Assembly (NCBI RefSeq): GCF_964340395.1 | Contig: NC_135563.1 | Span: forward strand, 18,038,651-18,087,150 | DNA length: 48,500 bases | From: Glandiceps talaboti | Lineage: Eukaryota; Hemichordata; Enteropneusta; Spengelidae | Direction of reading: 5' to 3' | Part shown: piece by piece, positions 37,169-47,699 of the stretch | Layout: each line of letters starts with the position of its first letter | How positions within the stretch are numbered: the stretch's first letter is position 1 | Notes under the pieces: model-generated | The model's database searches: none | What the model saw: the letters and a program-made list of their open reading frames with translations, nothing else | What the model was told of the DNA's origin: nothing | Program-made: the position numbers and the translations under genes

Positions 37169-38230
37169 CTACACTATGTCAGAGAGAGAAAATTATTAAT
37201 AAGACGATGCATCTTCATAATGCCTTAGGCTGCCTCATGATGAAGCTGATCAACTGATATTTTAACATTACTGTATTATACCATACACCACATGGCCATT
37301 ACTTCTCTTTGTTAGACAGTTACCTAGTATAAATGCTATTCTTAGCATCAAATCTCAAGATCTCTCTTTTACATAAAGATGATGTACTACCATGAGTAGC
37401 ATCTAGACTAACAATTACATCCTTACCTCAAAAATTTACTTGATGTGATCTTTTCCATGACAACTTCATTGTGTAAATCATTTTCAAAACCTTATTCTAT
37501 TTACATATTTAATCCTCATGGGATACAGTATAATGGAACAAAAATATGCTAGGTTTCAGCTGGAATAAAATATTCATCACTGTGTACACTACTGTAATCA
37601 TTCATAACAGCGCTCATTACAGTGGTGTTCGCTTATGGTTCCAGGAGTGCAAATGTTTTAAAGTTTCAGTTACACTTTTACATTTTTTTTAAAACTATCT
37701 CATAAATAATATGCATATTCAAAATACCCTAACAACACAATGTGACCGTGCAAGACCTAGCAACAATTCAAATCTTAAAATATTTACTTTCCTTTATTTA
37801 TAACAGTATTACTGTAATTTACAGTTTAGTTTGTTTTACCAAATTCTCCATACTAAATTTGCATATTCATTTATCTTTCAAAAGTTTCTTTTCCTTTATT
37901 CATAAGAGTAATTCTAAACTTGTTTTGGCCACTGTGTAATAACCAATATTCCTGGATGGATGAGATATCCAGAAATATATTGTCAAATTAGAATTTATTG
38001 GAATACATGGATTCTTGTCTTTCATTTCAAATTGGTTTTACTGAACTGCCTTCTAAATATTATGATGTGTGACTTGAATTGCAATTTAAAATAAGAGAAC
38101 AGAGTATAAAAAGCAGAAAAAAATGAAGGATATGTATATAAATTATAATTCTCAATATCAATGCGTGGCTGGAGAATCCAATCTATCAAATAACTACATT
38201 GCAAATACTGTACACGTAAATATTTTGCAA

Positions 38231-38420
38231 TTTTACAGTCTTCAGCTAGTTCTCAAAGACTAATTTTTTACTAATTACCAGACTGATACACTGCGTTTGT
38301 ACACAGCGAAGGTATTTTAGTCACTTCTTATTTTTGCTTTTTTTGGTTTCCAGCGAATAAAGCAAAAATTTCCAGGTTTGTATCACAATGTTCAGAGGTA
38401 TCATGTCGTGGAATGTGCTT
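38231..38420 (+). repeat. Dispersed repeat, copy 2 of 2
   Basis: Same orientation as 23992-24190. Begins acagtcttcagctagttctc and ends near gcaaaaatttccaggtttg, more diverged at its right end. Confidence 0.8.
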
Positions 38421-39333
38421 ATCCAAAATCTGCCTAATTGAAGTACACAGAAGTACACACCCAGTGAAATAAGGCCTAGAATAAGCTTTCCTAAAACCTA
38501 GCTAATGAAAGTAATACATGATGTACTTTTTGATGTAATACATTGCCACTCTAAACCAAACAAGAAAATAGGTAATGGAGTACAAATTCAAGATGGCTGA
38601 CGACTGAAGACTATTCGTCAATGAACGGCTTATTACAGCAACTGAAATTACATATACAGACAAAACTAATCCATACCTGAAAACTAGCATTTGCGATTTG
38701 CTGAATATTTTCAAAGTTCATTCCATTCAAAAGTTATTGCAGTATAATTCTAGATATTACATTATATTTTAAATGATACCTACTCATTCTCGCAAACCAG
38801 AGCTGTTATTTCTTCTGAGAAGTTCGAAAGCTACTGGAACTGACGTATACACTACTACATCAGTGTTTCTGATGCAGTTTCATGATTTTGTTTAAAATTC
38901 TCTTTCTACAGGTAGCATTTGTTTGCACACAAAAGACTGTAAGTTAGGAAACAAAGAAATGTCTGTGATGGCAACAGATGGCAAGTAATAATCAAAATTA
39001 CACACAATATATATTTTGCATACATATGAACAAACAGTATGAAAGCTTGTTACATTACCAGATTTTTGTTACATTTTCCCACAATATTCAGAAACAACCA
39101 CATCAAATTATGAAGCTGAAAAAGCTGATAAATTATGCATGTAATATATTAATTTTACGCTTGAATAGTGATATATTGCAGAATCTTCCAAATTCATAGG
39201 ATTTTACAGTAAGGCCAAAAAAAAAAAGGGTTTTGTTTCTCGTCCTCGCGCGCGCCATCCTAAAACATGCGCGTCGCACGTTTTTTTTCCTCCGTGCCGC
39301 GGCCGTTTACTCCAACAATTATTTTCCAACTGC

Positions 39334-40011
39334 ATGGTACATCTCGATCATGAAGTGCGCCACACACGACAGAAGAATAGAACGCTTGTACAGCGCATGT
39401 GCTATCGTCGCCCATGTTATAGGGGAGTTGTTTTGCTTTTGTGTTACCGTCACGGTAACACAAAATGCTCTTGTCGGTACAAGTGTCGGCTGGGAGCAAA
39501 ATTTTGCGTCCGTTTGGACTTGTGTCGGTCAAAAGGTCAGTCAAAGTTTGTCGATTGTTTGAAGATCTGTGCAAAGGTATAAAAAAAACTTAGTACTGGT
39601 GACCGGTTTATTTTGCCTGAACAGTATGAGCAATGTCGCGTCGAAGCTCTCGTTTCATGTGTATGTGACGGAACTTTCCAGACTGTCCCGCTACAGGCAA
39701 AATTAGAAGATGTGACAGAATTTGGCAAGTATTTGAAGATCATTTTGATTGACGACACTGAGAAAGTGACCAAGCAACCTGTAATGAATGCATTCCAATT
39801 CCTGATGTCAGAAAGGAGTACTAAAGTTTGGCCTGCATTTCGCAATTTAGATCGCCCAAACAAGCGATTCCAACTTCACAATGCAATTGTCAGATGGCTG
39901 CAAGACCATAATTTGGGATGGCAGAAAGAATACCGATCCTTGGGTGAACATTTCGTTCATGTGTTAGGGGGGTGTTTGTGGCTGGTTGATCCACATCGTC
40001 AGAATTACTGA
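39334..40011 (+). CDS. Unknown ORF of the TAA-flanked transposon, split by one stop or a 48-nt intron
   Basis: Two open stretches share one frame. 39334-39582 starts with ATG and becomes Cys-rich (CYRHGNTKCSCRYKC, FCVRLDLC), ending at a TAA at 39580-39582. 39583-40011 is open to a TGA and contains DGTFQTVPLQAKLEDVTEFG, SERSTKVWPAFRNLDRPNK and LHNAIVRWLQDHNLGW. A GT at 39577 (CAAAG/GTATAA) and an AG at 39623-39624 (TTTTGCCTGAACAG) would remove exactly 48 nt, including the stop, in phase 0-0. So it is either a mini-intron gene or a once-broken ORF. I do not recognise the domain; the Cys pattern suggests metal binding. Function unknown. Confidence 0.5.
39437..39465. repeat. Perfect palindrome, 13-bp arms
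   Basis: TTTTGTGTTACCG, a TCA loop, and its exact reverse complement. It lies inside the Cys-rich part of the transposon ORF. Confidence 0.95.
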
Positions 40012-40335
40012 ACAGTTCAGAGTTTAATAATGAACCAAAAAACAAGTACAAATACACTGTCACATGAAAGTCCTCTCATGATGGAAAGTTTCCCAACTAC
40101 AGATGAGTGGCTGTAAAACAATGTTGCATTAAATGCAAGAAGTTTACTCTTGCAGTGTTAAAGTTGAATAAATGTTATTTATATTTAAATGGAAATTCAT
40201 CTGTGTTGGTGAACTATAGTAAATTTTCTAGTTGTGTTTGGAACAATGTTCAAATTGAATACAATGGATATTCATGGTATTTTGTAATCATATTGGTGAG
40301 TCAGTGTGGGCTTCCATCCCCCACTCCCCCCACAC

Positions 40336-40377
<42 letters not shown>

Positions 40378-41014
40378 GCGTCACCGCATCATTTTCAAAA
40401 TTACTCTAGGACGAGAAACAATTCTTTTTTTTTTTTTGGCCTAACTGTAGTTTGAAGAGAATATGGCAACAGAACCAGAATATTAAAATATTAGCATGTC
40501 TGTAGATTTTCACTTCCCGTCATGAATCACTAATTACTTGCATCTGTTGCCAGCATTTTGATAACACTAAAAATAGGGTTGCTAATAAAAACACCTACAA
40601 GAGACCTGGGGTAACCTGAGACACTAAATATATCAAAATGTTAAAAACTTAAATAAAACTCATCTGGTAGACGTATTCACACGAATTATCTCTAAAAAAA
40701 GACTGTAAATTACCTTTTAGTGATGACAGGTTTATTTGTGTACATTTTCTCTACAATTTTGTTGTCAACTGTAATTTTTGGGTGCAAGCAAAAATAATGT
40801 CATTGAATTGTTCATTTAGTTTGCCTGGCTGTTTTGCTAGAAATGTCATACTAGTAGTTTAGGTACTACCAGTATCAAATCATCCATTGAGATCTTAAGA
40901 TTTGATGCCACAGTTAGCATCTAGACTAGAAATCTCACCCCTACTAGCCGTTACTCATGATGAAACATGTCACAGTATATACAATGACATGGCATTCTTC
41001 ACATGAAACAATTA

Positions 41015-41078
41015 TAGTCTGGATGCCAACTGTGAGTGAAGGTATAAATCGTAACTACACTGTATAGGAACTAGACTA
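41015..41078. mobile_element. 64-bp MITE with perfect 9-bp target duplication
   Basis: It begins TAGTCTGGATGCCAAC and ends GTATAGGAACTAGACTA. AAACAATTA occurs immediately on both sides (41006-41014 and 41079-41087). Confidence 0.93.
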
Positions 41079-41166
41079 AAACAATTACAATGCAGACAAA
41101 CATTCAGATCTGAAAAACGTCCCCGAAAACATGTAAAATTTCTGGGTATGTATGTATGTGTACAGG

Positions 41167-41293
41167 TAGCCTAGAGACTAACTGTTGGGTTTGAATCTGA
41201 AGATCTCTTTTTCCCACAAAAAAAATCTTCAAAAATTCTCAAAATATAAAAATAATTTCTTCAGATTCAAACCCAAAGTCTATACACTAGTGT
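41167..41293. mobile_element. Palindromic short element, about 125 bp
   Basis: gactaactgttgggtttgaa continuing to tctgaag on the left is mirrored by cttcagattcaaacccaaagtc on the right, separated by an A-rich spacer. CTAG lies at both outer ends. No target duplication resolved. Confidence 0.75.
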
Positions 41294-42396
41294 ACATTCT
41301 TTAAATAAATTGTGAGGTAGGCTGTACATGTAAGTATACTATTACTAATTTTTCAAACTCTGAAAGCCAAATAACATACGTTGAAAATACAGTGAACGTT
41401 GGGTTCAGTAACCCAAACGGCCTAGAAACGATATCTATTGACTTTATAGTCAAATGACTTGTACACAGCTGTAACTAAATATTTATTTTGTGGGGAAACA
41501 TGGCTAATTTTACACTGAAAACAAACGTATCATATTTTTTGCAAATGAAGAGGTTATAGTATATGTAATTTTCTAATTCATTATCATCTTTGTATTCAAT
41601 ACTGTAGTTTAGTGTTTTATACATATATTTATAATTGTTTTGTTGTTTCTGTATGTTGTTTTTGACTTTAGATAATGTATTTTTTTACATTATTTTATAT
41701 CAAATAAAATATACTATATACTATACTATACTATTTTGAAATTGGAAAGATAATATTGACAGTCACAGAGTATAACCTAGTTACATACTACTGTTATAAA
41801 ATTGAACAAACAGCTTCCAAGTGTCAGAGGTCAGGGGTGACCATCACATCATCTACAACACCATAAATATTCAGCAATAAACAAACATTCTATATGACTA
41901 TACAGTGTACACTCTTATTCATATACACACGTTTGTTGTGCATATCCCCTTTATCTGAGTTATATTCCCATAATGCATCAGTATCAAGGCATATATAGGG
42001 ATACATAATCTTTTTTCTATGGGTGAGTTAGAGATCACGGTGACATCCTGACTAAGTTTAATGTTATGAATACAAATGATGTTACTACTTTCACTTCATT
42101 TTGCTGGTATGAATGGCTACAGAGAATACCATTATCATTTGTGCTGCCAGTATGAAAGAGAGAAAAGTCCTTTTTCCTTGTATCATGTGAGCATACATAG
42201 TGTATGGAGAATACATGAATCGTAGCAACCTTATTCGACGGTTTGTATCCGCCACTGATATTTAATCCTCAATCCAGGCAACAGTACATGTCCCTGTGTG
42301 TCAAGGGGTCAATATGTTTGCATGCTAATCACTCCAGACTTTATTCTTCACACAACCAAATCAAAGTATACATCCAAGTACAATTTTAATGTAATA

Positions 42397-42619
42397 CAAC
42401 CCATAACACCCAAGTATTAAAAGCGTTTTCTGTACAAGCATTTATAGCATTCATTTTAAGTGTAAAAGTATACTGTTTCATTTGCTATTTGACCACATTA
42501 GAAAGGCCACATGCTAGCTAGGCTTGTAAATAAACCAATTGAAACAGTATAGTTTGATATGAATGCTATAAATGAGTGTAGCACATACAGAAAGTGCTTT
42601 ACTTCAGTGTTACCGATTG
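42397..42619 (+). mobile_element. TA-flanked MITE, copy 1 (223 bp)
   Basis: The left end CAACCCATAACACC, with agcatttatagcattcat and gtatactgtttca, is mirrored at the right. TA flanks both ends (42395-42396, 42620-42621). The same element, inverted, is at 46118. No ORF; a TA target fits Tc1/mariner-type mobilisation. Confidence 0.88.
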
Positions 42620-42944
42620 TATACTACTACAAATAGTCATCCATCCTGTATATAACTGTCACACAATTCAATACTTGTGAAATACTAGTCACCTATTTCA
42701 GCTTTTGTAGCTTAGTACATATAAAATGTTATGTACATTCCATACCATGAAATAATGTGTGTAGTCAGCTTTTACGGTGACATAAAAAATGTATATACAC
42801 TGGACCCTTCTATTGTGAGTTAGACTTGAGCTATACCCAGAGTATCAATCATCTGAAGCCTTGAAATTCAAGCCATGAATCCACTAGACTAATTATGAGT
42901 ATAATAATATCAAACTGAGTGTATTGATAGATTAATTCAACATG

Positions 42945-43325
42945 TAGTCTAGTTCCAATACGACCATGTTACAATTTACACTATGTTATCTTCACACATT
43001 ACATCTAGTCAAGTCAAACATTTTACCATTAATCTTGCTAATCTTCATGCTGGGCAAAGGGTAACCAACTGCATGTCAGAAGTAATCCATCACAAATTGA
43101 CAGGCAGTTGTAGTTGGTTTACTTCCTTCTGACAATTGTGCACTAATATTCAATAAGTACAGTTGTACTAAACTAAAATCACGTGGCAACACAGCATCAC
43201 CACATTTATATGAATGTTGTTGGGGGTAGCACAAATATCTGTGCTAGCGTAATGACTCTGACTACACGTAATATGTGAAGAAAATGTAGTGTTAATCGTA
43301 ACATGGTCGTATTGGAACTAGACTA
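42945..43325. mobile_element. TAGTCTAG-family MITE, 381 bp, perfect 9-bp target duplication
   Basis: TAGTCTAGTTCCAATACGACC at the left is mirrored by GGTCGTATTGGAACTAGACTA at the right. TTCAACATG lies directly outside both ends (42936-42944, 43326-43334). The core includes agtaatccatcacaaattga, shared with the other members. No ORF. Confidence 0.95.
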
Positions 43326-44388
43326 TTCAACATGCGACAATAATGCATTTTGGTCTGTATTTGTCCTGACTATTTAGTGATCTCCATTGTGTTGTTATGG
43401 ACACCAAACAAAAGAAACAAGTATCAAATTTTCCGAATCCCAAGAAATTTTTAGTGACGACAACAGAGAAATGACACATCTCTGAATGGTAAGTGTATGC
43501 CTGATTTACATTTCAGGACACATACAGATACTTGCATATTGTAAAAACAACTTTTACTGGTAGTATGAAGTTATTTTGGATATAAAAAATATATAATTTT
43601 ACAGGTAGTTACCTATACCAGGTACCTACAATGACTAATAAATAGCATTCCTGATTTGATATCCATGTAACTGTACAGAGCCAATCCAGAGCTTTTAAGA
43701 ATGATATCAGGCAAAAAACTATCTTTAAAGATATTTGTATGCACTGTCAACTGCATTAAATATGGTTGAAATGATAAGATTTGAGATGCACACATGTATT
43801 GTTGACATTTTGGAAAAATCTAGAGCAGTGATTACAAATTTACCAACTCTAAAATCTTATTTTTCATTCATATTAAAACAACCCCTGTATATTTGTTAGC
43901 ACATTTCTGATAGGGTTTTAAACCAATCAGTACATTATTACTAACTAGTACAATAAACACATGTAGTGATACATATTAGATTTGAATCTAAAGTTGCCTT
44001 AGAAAAGATAAAACTTAATAACTAAGTAACAGAACTTGGAATTTCAGCCATTGTTGTACTCAACCTGTGCAGAATTATACCCTATTTCCATCTAAATGCA
44101 TAGCCAGACACAAATATCTTACTAATAAGTAGTCAGATTTAGCCAAACCGTTCCAGCTACAGTTTTTGGTTGATTCTTAGGTCTATCAGACTATCGTAAA
44201 TATTAATATGGTAATCTAGATATGATGGTATGTTTAGTAGTCTATGGACTACTGCTAATTTCAAGTCCTGCTACTAACATCCCTCACTTCAATTAGGGTA
44301 AACTTGACATTGATTTGTCATATTAGAAAGAGCTTTTATACATGCACACAGCAATTTGGATGACAGATGAGGCTGGTTACCTTTTATC

Positions 44389-44468
44389 TAGTCTGGATGC
44401 CAACATTGTTCAGTTAGAAACCACAGTGGAGGTGTAAATGGTAATGATACTGTATAGGAACTAGACTA
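44389..44468. mobile_element. Ultra-short TAGTCTAG-type MITE, 80 bp
   Basis: It begins TAGTCTGGATGCCAAC and ends GTATAGGAACTAGACTA, like 41015-41078 with a longer middle. Flanks CCTTTTATC (44380-44388) and CATTTTACC (44469-44477) agree at 7 of 9. Confidence 0.8.
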
Positions 44469-44477
44469 CATTTTACC

Positions 44478-44856
44478 TAGTCTAGTTCCTATATGACACA
44501 TTATGACTACTATGATCATCTCCATTCATGTATAGGGAAAGTCATCATTATAGCACAGAAATCTGTGCTACCCCGATTGCTTTCATGTAAACGAGATGAG
44601 ATGACGTCACATGTCCACATGATTTTAATTTCAGACTGGAGATCTTGAGGTGGAGTTTGGTTCATAAGCAATATTGTCTAAAGGAACTAACCAATTGCAA
44701 CCGTCTGTCAATTTGTGATGAATTACTACTGACGTGTCATTTACCCTTTGCCCAGTGAGGGATAACACAGATTTTTGTGCTAGGATAAAAACTTTCCCTA
44801 TACGGGAATGGAGATGATCGTTAGCAATCATAACACATCATATAGGAAATAGACTA
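44478..44856. mobile_element. TAGTCTAG-family MITE, 379 bp, perfect 9-bp target duplication
   Basis: It begins TAGTCTAGTTCCTATATGAC and ends CATATAGGAAATAGACTA. CATTTTACC is present on both sides (44469-44477, 44857-44865). Inverted relative to 42945-43325. The 66-codon minus-strand ORF inside it has no recognisable domain. Confidence 0.94.
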
Positions 44857-45407
44857 CATTTTACCTACTTCCTGTTGTTTTTGAAAAATACTGGTACAGT
44901 TGTGGTTTAGCTACCAGCTTGAGAGGGCTGAACAGCATGAATCTTACAGTCAGTCTACTGTTAGAAAGGCTTTTTTGCTTCTTTTTTTTAAAAGGCTTTT
45001 TTGCTTTTTTTTGAAGTGTTTATGGTGAGATAATATGGAAAAGTTTTATAAAACTATGAAGTTTAGACTTTCATAGCCTAGTCCCTATACATTATCGTTA
45101 ACTGTTACAGGTCCACTCAGAGTATAGTCAAAGTCGTTAGAGTCCTGAGATGCATGGGTTAATCAATCACAAAAGTCTAACTAATAACCTATAACACAGT
45201 CACTCATATAGTTAGTGTTTATTGGGGCAGTTATGTAATGTCCAAATATGGTATATTTGTCAGCACAGGACGCTACTTATACACTGTGTATGTCACCATA
45301 ACGGTTGGGGTTCACTGATTGGATGAACAACTTTTTGTGCTGATTGACGGACTTTGACCAGACGTATGTGGTTTAGTTAGAAACCAGATTAGTATCCAGG
45401 CTAGTCT

Positions 45408-45484
45408 TAGTCTAGTTCCTATATGGTTGCGATTTACACCTCCACCCATTGGTTTCCTTAGAAACCAAATTGGCATCTAAACTA
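45408..45484. mobile_element. Ultra-short TAGTCTAG-type MITE, inside an older fragment
   Basis: It begins TAGTCTAGTTCCTATATGG and ends TTGGCATCTAAACTA, the inverse of the 44389 type. The preceding gttagaaaccagattagtatccaggctagtct is a partial related copy, which would explain why no clean target duplication is seen. Confidence 0.6.
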
Positions 45485-46117
45485 CCCTGAACAGAAACAA
45501 TATCTTATCTAAATCTGCATCAAAAAAATTAGTTCTTTTGCTGACATGCATTGCTAATAGTTATATTAGCATATGTACACAATCAACAGATCTAACAACA
45601 TTGAAGGCCATCAGACTGACCAACTAGTGGTTATGTCATCACATTTGCAACTGTTGTAGGGAAGGGTTTTTTTCAGTATAGTGCATTCTTTACAGTGAGA
45701 TGTCCTGATTAAAGTTCTCTTTCTCCCAACTTGTAACTTAGTGGTGTACAAACATATACCCCTAGGGAGAAAGGGGATTTTTAATGTATGAACCATTCAA
45801 ACTTTGTTATCAACTACTGTACTATCAAAAAAAACAAACATAGGATGCATTGATATATATCAAACATGGAAATGCAACAGTATATTTGCTAGTTTTAGAA
45901 CCCATGTAACATACAGGAGAGATAGATAGTGACACTGAAAGCTGTACTGTTCTCAGTACTGCTTTATAGCTTAGATCAGATTTTAGATTACATTATAACT
46001 ATCACAACCTACTGACAATTCTATTTGTGTAATAAAGATATTTAAGAACACTACATTGAAACAGACTAATGTTCCATGTATTTTGATGGTAATTTTAACA
46101 CTGGTAGAGTAATATTA

Positions 46118-46346
46118 CAACCAGTAACACTGACGTAAAGCACTTTCTCTATGTGCTACACTTGTTTATAGCATTCATATCAAGTGTTAAAGTATACTGT
46201 TTCTACTGGTTTATTTACAAGCCTAGCATGTGGCCTTTCTAATGTGGTCAATTAGCAAATGAAACATTATACTTTTACACTTGATATGGATGCTATAAAT
46301 GATTGTGATACATACAGAAAATGCTTTATTTTGGTGTTATGGGTTG
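46118..46346 (-). mobile_element. TA-flanked MITE, copy 2 (229 bp)
   Basis: Its reverse complement aligns over its whole length with 42397-42619, including caaccc-taacac ends and the inner aaaggccacatgctag. TA at 46116-46117 and 46347-46348. Confidence 0.88.
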
Positions 46347-46742
46347 TAGGCAAGTTCTGGTAAATTTGAGCATGTAACTATCCCACAGGTTCATGGACAG
46401 TACAATTCAATAAATTAGACACTGACAATTTAAAATATTCCATTGTTATTATTATTTCTGAATCAATATTTGTGGGAAACTACCATATGCTACACAATTT
46501 TATTATGTAATATTATCAACATGTTCCTCTACTATCTACTGTACAAACCAAACCTAAATATTGACACTTCAATGTATTTGAAAAACAATATATGCCAACA
46601 GGAAGTGAATTTGTTAGAGGATCTCCTAAACAATATTTGACTATACATATATGAACAAAATCTTTGAGATCTGGAAATGTGTAGTCTGAACTTCAATGTG
46701 GTCTCTAAAAAGTGAGTGGAGGTGCAGTGTGCCACTATTGCA

Positions 46743-46910
46743 CTAAGCCAATTTGATGCACCACTGACGCACACACACTTTCTAGTGACGCACCAAAATT
46801 TGGTGTTCCCCTATCTCTTACCATATGGTGACCAGTGTGCCCTCTATTCTAGTCATACACCAGTATTTGGTGTTCCCCTATCTCTTACTATGTGGTGACT
46901 CACAAGATAT
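46743..46910. repeat. Tandem duplication, 67-bp unit
   Basis: tttggtgttcccctatctct starts at 46799 and 46866 and is followed in both by tac-at-tggtga. Confidence 0.92.
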
Positions 46911-47340
46911 GTCAGGTTTTATCATTTTGACTCAAAACAACAAAATTTGGCTATCATTAGAAGGCACACTGTGGAGATGTAAATTGTACTGATACTATAT
47001 TGGGACTAGACTAGAAATGTGGAAGACAGAACCTATAGAAAGAGAGCATATAGTGTTTTTAAGAGTGGTGAGCAGATAGAATCTGAGTGACAAAAATAAG
47101 TTACTGGGGTTCAATTATGGAACATGGTAAGGGATTCTGTCTATATTTTATGCTTATACTTGATTTCCCTGTTCTCTAAATGCCAAGAAAACACCAAACT
47201 TTTGCACAGTTTGGCAAAAACACTGTAATATATGTAATTCTCACACATCACAAATTCCTCAGGCATTTAAACTTACAGAGGTATAGACTTTTCGTTTATT
47301 GTATTACACTTTTTCATGTAGTAAAAAAGATTTTTGTGTG

Positions 47341-47342
<2 letters not shown>

Positions 47343-47389
<47 letters not shown>

Positions 47390-47405
47390 ATTTTATTTTA
47401 TTTTA
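47343..47405. repeat. (TA)n followed by (TTTTA)n
   Basis: About 22 TA units, then TTTTA pentamers. Confidence 0.97.
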
Positions 47406-47602
47406 ATTTTTTTTTTCCTTCTCCCACTTATGTTTCAGTCCCCTTGATGGCTGAACCGTCTTATTATTTTCACTCGCAATGTACCATGTCGAGAGTCAGG
47501 CTAGCTATAAACTATTTCTTGACTCCCCATTTACCCTTCTCTCTTTTATTTTTGTTACCATTATATTGCAATCATCAATATGCTTGGGTAAATAAACCAC
47601 TT

Positions 47603-47651
47603 ACTATTATTATTATTATTATTATTATCATCATTATTATTATTATTATTT
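47603..47651. repeat. (TTA)n microsatellite
   Basis: Trinucleotide tract with a short catcat interruption. Confidence 0.96.
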
Positions 47652-47699
47652 TAAAAGACATTTTCCAATACAGCTCCAGATATATCAAACTACATGTAC

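Larger units (their letters stand above)
36700..39209. other. Non-coding stretch between mobile elements
   Basis: AT-rich. Holds the 28-bp duplication (37111) and a dispersed-repeat copy (38231). ORFs here are short, with no motif or splice context. Confidence 0.5.
39213..40441 (+). mobile_element. TAA-flanked DNA transposon, 1229 bp (PIF/Harbinger-like by target site)
   Basis: The left end GGCC-(A)n-GGGTTTTGTTTCTCGTCCT and right end AGGACGAGAAACAATT-(T)n-GGCC form terminal inverted repeats of about 38 bp. TAA is duplicated at 39210-39212 and 40442-40444. A 3-bp TAA/TTA duplication is typical of PIF/Harbinger elements. The left 400 bp are G+C-rich, with CpG, unlike the surroundings. No DDE transposase is visible, so this is either non-autonomous or carries only an accessory ORF. 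Confidence 0.85.

Noticed and set aside
39233-39562. Overlapping plus and minus ORFs in the left part of the TAA-flanked transposon
   Set aside because: They are alternative frames of the same GC-rich DNA; the 39334 frame is preferred because it continues in frame into 39583-40011.
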